Source: Rhynchopus sp. YZ270_cl-10
Lineage: Eukaryota > Euglenozoa > Diplonemea > Diplonemida > Diplonemidae
Assembly (NCBI GenBank): GCA_964035575.1
Contig: OZ037853.1
Location: 1,086,501-1,150,500 of the forward strand
Direction of reading: 5' to 3'
DNA length: 64,000 nucleotides
Below, one piece after another: positions 38,858 through 49,353 of the stretch. Numbering within the stretch: the stretch's first letter is position 1; each line of letters starts with the position of its first letter. A program made the translations under genes and the position numbers. The notes beneath the pieces are model-generated. The model had not been told where the DNA came from, searched no databases, and was given only the letters and a program-made list of their open reading frames with translations.

Positions 38858-39956
38858 ATCTTTTCTCTTTTCTTTTTTTTGAAAAAAAAAATAAATAACT
38901 TCTTTGTAGCAAGCCCCCCATTTCCACAAAAAAATTAAAAAAATAAAAAATACTGTTTGATTCCCGCACCCTTTTACTCCTCACCTGTGTTGTCCCTTCC
39001 CCCCCACCCAGTACCTTTTTTATTTATTTTTAGTTATTATATAGTGACCGTGTCTTGCGTCCCGGAGGCGTGTGGTTTTTAAAGGTGACTAAGCCGCGAG
39101 AAGGTTCACCTTATAAAAATTTTTCCTTTTTTTTCTCTCTCTTTTTTTGAAAAGCAAAGGTGGTTATCAGGCTTTCAAAAAAAGGGAGGGTTTTTTTTTC
39201 ATTTCTTTTGCTTGTGTTGTAAGTTCCCCCCGATTTGAGGGGGGGGAAAAAAACGGTAGTTGTGAATCTTCCCATCCTCCCAACCACCCCCCCATACATT
39301 GTACTCCCCAAAAAAACCCCCTTCCATTCTTCCTTCCCCCTCCTCAAAAATGACAGCAGAAAAAAATGAGGCTTTTTTGTTTTCTTTTATTTCTGTTTTT
39401 TGCGCTGAAAACTTTTCATAAAATAAACCGGGTCTGTGTGTGGGTGCGGGGGTGGTTTTGAAAAAGCAATAGTGGGTACTTTCTTTTGGGCAATACATCA
39501 GCCCATCTAGTGTTTTGAGGGTGTGATTTTGGTTTTGAAAAAAAGGTAGATGGAGTAAATTCCTAAAAGCAATAACAAAGACAAAAACAAAAACAACGGA
39601 CCACGAATACACCCATCAACTGAGAAAAAAATACGACAAAAAAAAACTTTATGAAAACCTATTCAAACCCCACATTCATCCGCAGAAGTTCATCTTTTTT
39701 ATATATTTTTTGAAAAGTGTTGTGTTTTCTTTGTTATGACGACTGCTGAAGATAGAGAGAAAAACCCCCCTCATTCCCAAAAGAAAAAGGCCTCAAAATA
39801 AAAAGAAAGTTTTTTTGTTCTATCAGAAACAAAACAATCCACTTTGCAAAAAGAACAGCACGCTTTTAAACGGGCTGTTTTTGATGAAAAGGTACATTTA
39901 GTGCACCCTATTACACCTTCTTCTATTCAGTAGATAATATGAAATAATTTTAGAAG
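38858..39956 (+). other. intergenic, homopolymer-rich
   Basis: No gene or clear repeat recognised in about 1.1 kb. Runs of A, T and G dominate (for example 39238-39250). Confidence 0.5.
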
Positions 39957-40082
39957 CTGGTGCTCCTGAAACCCCCATTTTGCGTGCTTGTTGCGCACTT
40001 TGTGCACGAAAAAAAATATACAGGAATACCCTATATTGCGTATTTGTTGCGTACTTGGTATTTTTTATTTCAGGAGCACCAG
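39957..40082. mobile_element. 126-bp MITE-like element, CTGGTGCTCCTGAAA ends
   Basis: Ends CTGGTGCTCCTGAAA and TTTCAGGAGCACCAG are exact reverse complements. The interior has two related phrases (TTGCGTGCTTGTTGCGCACTT and TTGCGTATTTGTTGCGTACTT), a direct duplication. It lies 77 bp before the Bud23 start. Confidence 0.65.
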
Positions 40083-40158
40083 AAGCCCCTTTTTTCTCAA
40101 TCCCCACTACAGTACACACAACGGTGTAAAGCACCCCCAATCCTCCTCTTTTTTTCAA

Positions 40159-41730
40159 ATGGCGACCCGCCCTGAGAACCTTGCCCCGCCTGAGATTATC
40201 TACAACGAAGATGGGGCTGATAAGTATCTTCGGAACTCGAGGATGAAGCACATTCAGACAAAGCTCTCGCTTCGTGCCCTCGAGCTCATGCGCCTGCCAG
40301 AAGACGAGAGCCTGCTTCTCTTAGACATCGGATGCGGCGCGGGACTGAGCGGACGAGCAGTGGAGATGAAGGGCCATAGATTTGTAGGAACCGATATCAG
40401 CCGGCCCATGATTGACGTCGCTATGGAGAGGGGTGTGGAAGGGGACATGCTGCAGCACGACATGGGGACCGGGCTGCCGTTCCGTCCTGGGTCGTTCGAC
40501 GGGGCGATCAGCATCTCGGCAATCCAATGGCTGTGTAACGCAGACCGTAAAGAGCACATCCCCCCGCTCCGCATGAAGAAGTTCTTCACCACGCTGTACA
40601 AGGTGCTGACACGTGGCGCGCGCGCGGTGCTCCAGTTTTATCCCGCAAACAAACACCAGGCGAACCTCATCGTACAGCACGCCACCAATGCTGGGTTCTC
40701 AGGAGGTCTCGTTGTCGATTACCCTCACTCTACCAGGGCAAAGAAGGTATGACGGGGGGTTTTTTTTTGATAAAACAACTTGTCGTCAATTCTAAAAAGA
40801 TTGGAGGCAGCGCTGCAGGGCAAACAAAACGGATTGAAAAAAAAAAAACAGAAGCTTGCTTGTTTTCTTTGAGTACTCAATTAGCCACAACAACCGTACT
40901 TCAGTTTAACACATTTTTTCACCTTTTTGTTTTCCCGGCTTTGAGCGCACAAACAAAAGACCCGATCTTTTTCTTAGGTCAAACGCAGTTGACAGGGGGG
41001 CAATGCTACTAGGTCGCTCCCCCGCAAAAATGGGTGTTGCCAGGACCACCCATTCGAGTCTTTGAAACCCATATGAATCCAACAAAAAAAATAATCTCAC
41101 AGTACTTCCTTGTGTTGTTCGCTGGGCCGCAAGACCCGTTTAAGCACCAAGCGAAGTTGGGTGATCCCAATGACTCAGATGATGAGTACATGGGTAGCGA
41201 CGACGACGAGGAGGAGGAAGAGGACGAGGAGGACGAAGACTCTGGCTCAGAGGGGGATGTCGTGTACGGGGACCCTGCCGCACGGTCAGTGGCAGACTCG
41301 CAGCAGACGGTGCAGGTAGGGAACCGCAAACGCAAAGTGCAGCTCTCAGAACGAGAGAAGCGAGGACGTAATAAGGTATGTGCGGCTATGTGCAGAAGTC
41401 GTTGGGGGTGGTTGTTCACAGCAAGAACTTTTTTTTCCCCCCAAAAAACTGCTCTCAGACGAAAAAGGCATAAGCAAAATAAACGTTACTTTCTTGAGTT
41501 GCAGACGTGATCTCTACAGCCTTCTGGCGACACCTTCCTTTCAGTACCTACCTGGGGCGATACGATTGTGCATAAATACAAAAAAATAAAACAACCCACA
41601 GCGCGGTAAAGGGGTCGTCAAAGGATCGAAAGAGTGGATCGTCAACAAGAAGGCGCAGCAGGAAAAGAAGGGAGCAAAGACTCGCAAAACAACCAAATAC
41701 ACAGGGCGGAGACGTGGACCCAAGTTCTAG
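40159..41730 (+). CDS. BUD23: 18S rRNA (guanine-N7) methyltransferase Bud23, three exons
   Basis: Exons 40159-40746, 41103-41375 and 41602-41730, all in phase 0, give 329 residues. Introns of 356 and 226 bp begin GTATGAC and GTATGTG and end TCTCACAG and CCCACAG. Exon 1 has the family start (RPENLAPPEIIYNEDGADKY), the SAM motif LLDIGCGAGLSG near 58, D-I-S-R-P-M near 80, and GAISISAIQWLCNAD and RGARAVLQFYP. Exon 2 begins YFLVLFAGP, the expected continuation, then a long acidic stretch. Exon 3 has the basic WBS_methylT tail (KGSKEWIV ... KYTGRRRGPKF). Bud23 with Trm112 methylates one G of 18S rRNA during small-subunit maturation in the nucleus. The length is somewhat above the usual 275-285 because of the acidic insert. 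Confidence 0.95.
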
Positions 41731-42631
41731 AGCAGAATGCATGTGTGTGTGTGTGTGGGGTATTTCCTCTTCTATGATATCTTCATTCTATTTGCTCGAT
41801 TGATCCTGTGAAGAAAAATTGTGGCTGCTATCTAGTAATAGAAGTACCACATTTGCGCGTGTGTGGTCCGAGACTATACACTATACGCACCTAAACGCGG
41901 GGGTAAAAAATCAGGTAGGAGCATGGCTCTCGCCGGGGGGTGATCGGGTTTTAAATCACCCAAAAAAAAAAAAAATATTAAAAAAAAGAGGGGTGATCCG
42001 GGTTTCGGATCACCCCTCTAAAAAAAAAAAACACGGGTCAGGAAAGATCTTTTGTATTTTTTTGTCTTTTTTCGAGAATCTCGGGAGAAAAAAAAAAAAA
42101 ATCAAGATTTTCAGGATTTTTGTCTTTTTTTTTCAGGATCTCTCGAGATCTTTGAGATCTTTGAAAAATCCTGGAAAAAAAAGGAAAAAAAAGGAAAAAA
42201 AGAGAAAAAAAGATGAAAAAGATCTTGAAAATCTTTTTTTTCTCAAAAAAAAGATAAAAAAGATTTTTGGGATTTTGAAAAATATTTTTGGGAAAAAAAA
42301 AAAAAAGATTTTGAAAATCTTTTTTTTTTTTTTCAAAGATTTCTCAAGATCTCGAGATTTTTCATGAAATTTCATGGATTTTTCCAGGATTTTTCAGGAT
42401 TTTTTCAGGATTTTCCCAGGATTTTCAAATCTTTTCTCTTTTTTTTTTTCTCCCAAAAATCTTTTTTTTTTTTTTTTTTTCGGGAGAAGAGGATTTTTTT
42501 TCTCGAAAAAAAAAAAAAAAAAAAAGATCTTTCCCGACCCGTGAAAAAAAAAAAAAAATCCCAGGGTTGAACCACGGGAGTACCATGGGGAACTGGGTTG
42601 CTGACCGCATCATCCAGACTGTACCTCAATT
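41731..42631 (+). other. low-complexity A/T and GATCTT-rich tract
   Basis: No gene. 41940-42020 has two hairpins built on GGGTGATC...GATCACCC. 42020-42560 is long runs of A and T with recurring AAGATCTT, TTTTTCAGGATTTT and GAAAATCTT phrases, a decayed simple-sequence array. A phrase at 41911-41945 (GGAGCATGGCTCTCGCCGGG) is roughly inverted near 44080-44110. Confidence 0.5.
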
Positions 42632-43171
42632 TTCAACCTACCTTCCTTCACCCCCCCTGTAAGGGTAACCGTAGGTGAAGTAAGGTATAGTATTGAAATC
42701 GATGTGGGGGGGGAGTAAAGGGTCAATTTTACAAAACCAGATTTTGAGGAAAATTTTAGCCGAAAATGGGCCCCACGTATAAGCAACCGGGCTCATATTT
42801 CTCAAAAATTAAGTGGTCAAAAAATTGCCCAATTTTCGAGATTGACCCCACCACTGCACGGGCGGAGTACAAAAATGCAAATAAGGACCCTTTTTAATTT
42901 GTTCAACCTACCTTCCTTCACCCCCCCTGTAAGGGTAACCGTAGGTGAAGTAAGGTATAGTATTGAAATCGATGTGGGGGGGGAGTAAAGGGTCAATTTT
43001 ACAAAACCAGATTTTGAGGAAAATTTTAGCCGAAAATGGGCCCCACGTATAAGCAACCGGGCTCATATTTCTCAAAAATTAAGTGGTCAAAAAATTGCCC
43101 AATTTTCGAGATTGACCCCACCACTGCACGGGCGGAGTCCAAAAATGCAAATAAGGACCCTTTTTAATTTG
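42632..43171 (+). repeat. 270-bp tandem duplication
   Basis: 42632-42901 and 42902-43171 are identical except for a single base (GGAGTAC against GGAGTCC) by eye. The unit starts TTCAACCTACCTTCCTTCAC, contains the hairpin TTCACC...GGTGAA, and ends TTTTTAATTTG. The near identity implies a recent duplication. Confidence 0.85.
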
Positions 43172-43272
43172 TTCTCTTGAAATGTATAATTTCATGTTTT
43201 CGCGAAAAAAATTACAACTGATCCCTACAAGGGTTGAAGGAAGGTGGTTGAAAACAACAGTAACAACAAGGA

Positions 43273-43709
43273 CAAGTAATTGCTAAGGAAAAACGGGTGT
43301 GATGTGGAAAACTCCGCGCGATTTTCGAAACCACCGTAGTATCCTGGCGATTTGCTGGAGGTGCTGATGTGCCTGGTGTGATCGATGTGTTGTAGTCTGT
43401 GCATTCTGTGTTCCCCCCGCACTGCTCCAACGACGACGACAATGTGGGGAGCCTGTGGACAAAACGAGCTGGAACACGCCGAGCCTGCCGAGCTGACGTC
43501 AAACAACGCTATCGAGCAGATGGTGCTGGACGAAGAGGACAGCCCCCCTTCTTTAACGTTTCAGATGCTGGCGTCCCAGTGGGTCTGGCAGCTTACGAAG
43601 AGCGTTAGCATACCTGCAGAAGAGCAGAATGCTGGGCGTGTTGTAGATTATTTCTACAGGATGGAGTTCCACATCACACCCCGTTTTTTTTCCGATAGCA
43701 ATTACTTGT
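43273..43709. mobile_element. 437-bp terminal-inverted-repeat element carrying a gene-like fragment
   Basis: The ends (CAAGTAATTGCTAAGGAAAA, GGGTGTGATGTGGAAAACTCC and the inverse at 43662-43709) pair over about 45 bases. The interior includes an open segment with NELEHAEPAEL that resembles the last part of the gene at 37290 (YELEHSESLQPS) at the DNA level (GTGGGGAGCCTGTGGACAAA against GTGGGGAGTCTGTGGACGAC). It is probably a non-autonomous element with captured host sequence, or the source of that gene's tail. Confidence 0.55.
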
Positions 43710-44220
43710 TTTTTGCCTGCGGCGCCATTTTTCCTTTTTTGCTCCGCAAAAAAGGTTTCGTTGAGTGAGTATGTGATGTAAAAGCTAGCTTTTTACACCG
43801 TACCTTAATTTTTTTTTCGCCTGCGGCGCCATTTTGTATTATTTTTTTTTGCTCCGCAAAAAAAGAGTACATACATACAGTTCCCTATGTTCCCAATGTC
43901 CCTGGTCAGCAGTGCTGAAAAAATTTTTGGGCATAAAAACAAGCTGACCCCAAACGAGGGGAGAAAGCGCCTCGCCTCCCTGCACTGGCAGGGAGTCGCG
44001 CGCGCGAAGCGCGCGCGCGACCGCTTTTACGGGGGGAAAGCTCGGGGACCCCAAATCACCCCCCATTTTGGCCAAAAGGGGTGATTGGCGAGAGCCCTGG
44101 GTAGGAGTAGTGTAAAAAAAAAAAAAATCAAACAAATGTCTTTTAGTGGTTTATATGGTCTCAAAGAATGCTTTCGCTTCTTCCTGAATTGACTTTCAGT
44201 TCGGCTGTTTTTTTCCTTCA
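43710..44220 (+). other. short direct repeats and a GC palindrome, no gene
   Basis: GCCTGCGGCGCCATTTTT followed by TTTGCTCCGCAAAAAA occurs at about 43718-43755 and again at 43820-43862. A GTCGCGCGCGC / GCGCGCGCGAC hairpin lies at about 43995-44022. Confidence 0.5.
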
Positions 44221-44269
44221 GTGGAGCTCATTCTCGGGTGTCTACAATAATACAACCAAGTTTTCAAAA
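44221..44269. repeat. dispersed 50-bp motif, second copy
   Basis: GTGGAGCTCATTCTCGGGTG, TCTACAATAATACAACCAAG, TTTTCAAAA; compare 6165 and 53347. Confidence 0.55.
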
Positions 44270-44283
44270 TAAAATCTAAAAAT

Positions 44284-45884
44284 CATACATTGAAATCCCC
44301 GGGAGTCGCGGAGACTCTCCACTGGTGTTTTCGAGAGTTTTAGCGATTAAAAAAAAAGAAAAAAAAATCGCGATTAATCGCGAATTTGTGAAAAACTCTC
44401 GAAAACTCTCCAATTTAAAAAAAAAACTCTCCAAAACCCTCCAAAACTCTCCAATACTCCCCGATTTAAAAAAAAATACTCTCGAAAACTCTCCAATTTA
44501 TAAAATAAAAATTTGCGATTAATCGCGAATTTATGAAAAAATCTCGAAAACTGGGCCATCTACGAACGGGGAGAGATTTTTTCACAAGCTCTCACTACGT
44601 TCCGAGGGGGTTTTTGTACTTTAGTGGTGTGGCTGGCAACATGTATTCTGTGGTGGTCAAAAGTGCAATGTTCCTTCTCCAATGGATTTATTGGGTGTAC
44701 TGCTATACTGGGACAATATGGTCAGATCACTCTTCAAACCACCTGGAAAAGTGCACGGCATCTAAAAATTTCCGCCTGCGGCGGGAAGCCTCGACCCGTT
44801 TTCACCCTTTTCTTGTTCCTTATCCCCATATTTAAAATAGCCCTGCTTTCATGTGGTGGTATGCTTCCGTGCTGGTATGGTCACGGCTTCGCAAATATAT
44901 TTAATAATAGTTTTTTGAAAAAAGTTCAATATTTTAATATTTTCAAAAAGTACGTGTAAAAAAAGCAAAAATATTAAAAATATTGATAAATATTGATTTA
45001 TTTTGTATGGTATTTTGCAGTGGGAAAATAGTAAAATATTGATCAATATATTGAAAATATTGATCAATATTTTCAATATATTTATCAATATTTTCCAATA
45101 TTTCAATATTTATCAATATTTTCAATATATTTCAATATTTGTCAATATTTATTAAAATATTGATCAATATATTTACGGAAACCACCACAGTAAAATTGCA
45201 CATAAAATTTACCAATATTTACCAATATTTCAATATTTATCAATATTTTCAATATATTGCAATATTTGTCAATATTTATTAAAATATTGATTATTTTTTT
45301 CCAAAATATTGATTCAATATTTTTAATAATAATCATATTTCAATATTCATCAATATTTAAAATATATTGAATATATTTGCGAAGCCGTGTATGGTGTACC
45401 ATTTTGCGCCCAGAGTAATTTAAGCGTAATTATATCTTAAACAGGTGTGGATAATTCCTAAGCGCGGAATTAACCCGTCGCATTTGTGATCGACCTGTGG
45501 GCTCGTTTGCTCATGTCCGCCACCACTGTGCCGCCTAAAGCCGCGAGGCTTATCACCCCTCTGTCGTGGTGGGTGCATTTTGCGAATCAATCGGTAGGTG
45601 TAATGTGAGTACGTAGACTGAACGTGTGCCCAGGTAGGCACAGGTCAGATGCGGATAGCACCAGGTGTGCACGGTTGTGTTTGGGGTAAAATGGTACAAA
45701 AAATCGCGATTTTACTCCCGGGGATTAATCGCGAATTTTGTCGCGATTAATCGCGAAAACTCTCCGTAAAAAAAAAAAAAAACACTCTCGAAAACTCTCG
45801 AAACCAAAAAAAACACTCACGGGGAGTTCGTTTTTTTTGATTTTTTGCCAAACTCCCCGTGACTCCCCGGGATTTCAATGTATG
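44284..45884. mobile_element. 1.6-kb nested inverted-repeat element
   Basis: The outer ends CATACATTGAAATCCCCGGG and CCCGGGATTTCAATGTATG pair over about 35 bases. Just inside are arrays of CTCTCGAAAACTCTCC and TCGCGATTAATCGCGA on both sides. Nested within is a second pair, ACGGCTTCGCAAATATATT (about 44882) and AATATATTTGCGAAGCCGT (about 45370), enclosing an extremely A/T-rich tract of ATATTGATCAATATTT units. No transposase seen. Confidence 0.6.
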
Positions 45885-46282
45885 TAAAAAACAAAAATCA
45901 AAAAAAAAAGTCACGATCAGTTATCACAAAATAGGAGAAAATGCTGCCCCACCGGGATGGGACTTCGAGAGGGGGGGAAAAGTTCAAAATAAATACAAGA
46001 AATTATTTCTAAAAATGCTTGAGTTACAATTCTTGAACTTTTTCTTTTCATTTTGTTTTTTTTTTTCGTCATCAAAGCTGGGAGGGGTGTTGACAGCAGT
46101 TGTGGGTCGTTGTGCTACGAACACAACACTACCAAAAGTACAGAGGGAAAGTAGTGGACGCATTCTGCTGGAGGTATTTTCCAAATACATTTCCCCAAAC
46201 AATCTAGAATTGCGCCCCAGCTTATTGTAAGTCACAGTTTTGCCCCAGATAAGCACAACCGCAAATGTGCAAATGTCCCCCG
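45885..46282 (+). other. intergenic, no gene seen
   Basis: Open minus-strand stretches here have no recognisable product. Nothing else identified. Confidence 0.4.
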
Positions 46283-46718
46283 GTTCGATAACCCACATAG
46301 TGTCAGCACCGAGGCGTTTTGCACTCACTTTACTTGTTTTGTTTTGTTTGTCTGCACTGTCAACGAGGGCTTTGTATTTCACGACACATTTTGTTTTTTT
46401 CTGTGAATCGGGAGCTTCTGGGGATGGGGTGGGTGACGCACGATCAATAGTCGTTATTACTGCAAAGAAAGTACCCCCTTATTGCAAAAGCATTCTTCTG
46501 TTTCAGTGCCTGCGTCCCAGAGGCGTTTTGCAGTCCTTGCCGTCTGTATTTCCTGCCATCGTCTGGAGGGGTATGCAGGACTGTTCTGTGTTGTCCTCAG
46601 GGAGGTAAACTCACCCGCCACTCACCATGGAAAGTAGTTCTTTCCACACACCTTCTCCACATCAACATCACCACAGGACAGCAGCAAGGGAAAACCTCGG
46701 AAACACAAAAAAACAACA
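46283..46718 (+). promoter_or_regulatory. 5' flank of Ubl-LRR copy E, duplicated before copy F
   Basis: About 430 bp that reappear at 48915-49353 with a few differences (GGTTCGATAACCCACA, GAATCGGGAGCTTCTGGGGA, GCAAAAGCATTCTTCTGTTT). It ends in the CCACACACCTTCTCCACATC ... CACAGGACAGCAGC leader with CAG acceptors. It likely contains the promoter and trans-splice acceptor moved together with the gene. Confidence 0.55.
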
Positions 46719-47843
46719 ATGTATTTGACAATCAAGGGGTGGAACGGAGAGAAGGGTACGGTGGAGCTGGGTGAGGATGACACACCTGCGGTGCTGCGTC
46801 GGAAGGTGGCGTCTGCAGTGGGGTTGCCTGAAGACGGCTTTGCGATGAGTTTCGGTGGGGAGGCGGTGGACGAAGGATACGACATGACGCAGCTGAGTGC
46901 TGGAGACACGGTTGTGTTGACGAAGGTGACCAAGTTCGAGGCCAGAGCAGCACTTCATGCGTTGGGTGAGACTGACATCACAGCTGAGAGGCTTACGACT
47001 GTGAGGGATCCTGAGGTGGCGCGTTTGCTTCTGCAGGCGGAGGTTGCGACGGTGATTCCTCAGTACTTCTTGAGGAGGGCATCGTTGACGAGTCTTGATC
47101 TGAGTGCTGAGTCTGTTGTGACTCAAATTGGAGACGGCTTTCTTAGGAAATGCACTTCATTGACAAGCATCAACCTTTCTGGGTTGATCCATGTTACGCA
47201 GGTTGACGCCTACTTCCTTCATGGATGCAGATCTTTGCGTACACTGGACTTGACAGCACTAAGCAATGTCATGCTACTTGGCCCCGGCTTCCTCAATGAA
47301 TGCAGTGCTTTGTGTTCACTGGACTTAACACCTCTGAGCAATATTACACAAATACGTCAGTGCTTCCTTTTTGGATGCAGTGCTCTGCGCACATTGGACT
47401 TTTTACCACTGAGCAGAGTCACTCGTATTGAGGCCTCCTTCCTCTTTGGATGCAGTGCTTTGTGTACACTGGACTTAGCACCACTCAGCAGTATTACGCA
47501 GGTTGACGAGTATTTCCTTCATGCATGCAGTTCTTTGTGTTCACTGGACTTGACACCACTCAGCAATGTGACACAAATCAAGTCCTGCTTTCTTGATGAA
47601 TGCAGCTCTTTGCGCACATTGGATGTGTCACCACTGAGCAGAGTCACACACATAGACGGCACCTACTTGATGGGTAAATGCACTTCGTTGGAGAGCATCT
47701 ACCTCACCGGCTGCAGCGATGTTGTGTCGAGCAAAGTGAAAAAACTGAATAACCTGAAGAAGTTAGTGGTTGAATCCCGTCCAAAACGCAGCAAAGACGA
47801 ACCACTTGAGGAATCCCGCAAGCGACTGAGACACGCAGAGTGA
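46719..47843 (+). CDS. Ubl-LRR family protein, copy E (largest)
   Basis: 374 residues, nine LRR units, the most in the family. The ubiquitin-like domain is conserved except for Y at position 2 (MYLTIKGWNGEKGTVELGED). The extra units (YFLHGCRSLRTLDLTALSNV, GFLNECSALCSLDLTPLSNI, CFLFGCSALRTLDFLPLSRV and others) keep the 24-residue period and so add 72-bp steps. The basic tail is SRPKRSKDEPLEESRKRLRH. The two extra units compared with copies A, B and D point to unequal exchange between units. Confidence 0.87.
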   Translation: MYLTIKGWNGEKGTVELGEDDTPAVLRRKVASAVGLPEDGFAMSFGGEAVDEGYDMTQLSAGDTVVLTKVTKFEARAALHALGETDITAERLTTVRDPEVARLLLQAEVATVIPQYFLRRASLTSLDLSAESVVTQIGDGFLRKCTSLTSINLSGLIHVTQVDAYFLHGCRSLRTLDLTALSNVMLLGPGFLNECSALCSLDLTPLSNITQIRQCFLFGCSALRTLDFLPLSRVTRIEASFLFGCSALCTLDLAPLSSITQVDEYFLHACSSLCSLDLTPLSNVTQIKSCFLDECSSLRTLDVSPLSRVTHIDGTYLMGKCTSLESIYLTGCSDVVSSKVKKLNNLKKLVVESRPKRSKDEPLEESRKRLRHAE

Positions 47844-48003
47844 CGCCGCCAGCTGCGCACTGCGACCTCGAAACTGCACGACGCACACCCTCACAGGCCA
47901 CTCCTCCCGCAAAGCACTGCAGGCAACAGAGCTGGAAACGCTGCTGCAGCGGCTGCGGGCGGGCAGGGGTGTCTTATGCGACGGCGACAGGCGGCTGGTC
48001 AGG
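47844..48003 (+). repeat. conserved 3' block after copy E
   Basis: The same block as after the other copies, ending near GCGGCTGGTCAGG, after which homology is lost. Confidence 0.65.
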
Positions 48004-48914
48004 GTGTGTGTTTTTCTTTGTACGAGCGTGTCAGCGTGCTTCGGATGTTAAAAGCCTGCCGTTGCCCCTTCGCCTTTTGTGTTCCCCCTCTCTCTCTTGT
48101 ACTTCAGGAAGCGGGTTTCGTGTGTTTTTTTTTTGGGGTTTTTTGGGGTCAAAAAATGGATGTGATCGACAAACGAGCAACAAATACGACACCTGTCGCA
48201 TTGTGTACATGATACAGTTCAGCACTCAACCTGGTTGCTTTTGAAAGGAACACAACACAGGAGAGAGTGAAGTTGTTGTTTTTGTCAAAGTCTGCTGGGG
48301 AATTGAGGGGCGTAAAGAACTTTTTCATGTTCCAAGATGACTTCGTACTTCCTGAACAAGATAAAACAAAAAAGCTTGCGTTTCTTTTATCGAACAGATT
48401 TTATTCTCCGCCCCGTACCCAAAACGTAAACACCACTTTGAATCAGAAAAAATATTTTTCTTTTCTTTTTTCTTCCACACGCGCTTGGTTTTTATTTTTC
48501 ATTAATTTTTATCGAAAAGCTTTCGCGCCCTAGTTTAGACGCGAAACGTTTCCCCATGTATTGCACGGGAAACAATATATATGACAAACAGGTGCAGGGT
48601 GGTTCCGTGCATATCATAGAACCCGGCACCTTGTGTGTCATCCAAAAACCAAAAGCGTTGTGTGTGAAGTTTTGAAGGAAGGAAAAATAAAAGTGGCACA
48701 TAATTGTTTACTGTGTCCCCCAGCCCTGCCACACGGGCTGTATGGTTTGGATCCACCCCCTGGCACAACGTTTATTGTACCAAGGTACACTGTCACGAGC
48801 AGGATGTTTTATTTCAAGCCAACTTTATTTTCATCCAGACCACAGCCCTGCCGCGAGGCGTTTTACGTTTTGAAGAAAGAACCAAAAACAATGAAATGTG
48901 CAAACACCCCAGAG
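48004..48914 (+). other. intergenic between copies E and F
   Basis: No gene recognised. A degenerate copy of the CACGAGCGGGC...TATTTCAAG motif lies at about 48777-48835. Confidence 0.45.
48777..48835. repeat. dispersed 55-bp motif, degenerate copy
   Basis: CCAAGGTACACTGTCACGAG then CAGGATGTTTTATTTCAAGC; same family as 5634, 9831 and 34155. Confidence 0.4.
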
Positions 48915-49353
48915 GTTCGATAACCCACAGAGTGTCACTGCCGAGGCGTTTTGCACTCACTTCACTTTTTTGTTTTGTTTGTCTGCACTGTCAACGAGGA
49001 CTTTGTATTTCACGGCATATTTTGTTTTTCTGTGAATCGGGAGCTTCTGGGGATGGGGTGGGTGACGCACGATCAATAGTCGTTATTACTGCAAAGAAAG
49101 TACCCCCTTATTGCAAAAGCATTCTTCTGTTTCAGTGCCTGCGTCCCAGAGGCGTTTTGCAGTCCTTGCCGTCTGTATTTCCTGCCATCGTCTGGAGGGG
49201 TATGCAGGACTGTTCTGTGTTGTCCTCAGGGAGGTAAACTCACCCGCCATTCACCAAAGGTGTGGGGAAAGTAGTTCTTTCCACACACCTTCTCCACATC
49301 AACATCACCACAGGACAGCAGCAAGGGAAAACCTCGGAAACACAAAAACAACA
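48915..49353 (+). promoter_or_regulatory. 5' flank of Ubl-LRR copy F, duplicate of 46283-46718
   Basis: High identity with the copy E flank, including GTATGCAGGACTGTTCTGTG and the CTTCTCCACATCAACATCAC leader. This copy has a short extra AAAGGTGTGGGGAAAG near 49255. Confidence 0.55.

Noticed and set aside
42658-42680. GTAAGGGTAACCGTAGGTGAA as another SSU rRNA 3' end
   Set aside because: It resembles the rRNA 3' motif over about 20 bases, but the following sequence lacks CCTGC-GGATCATT and is part of a hairpin in an anonymous 270-bp duplication.
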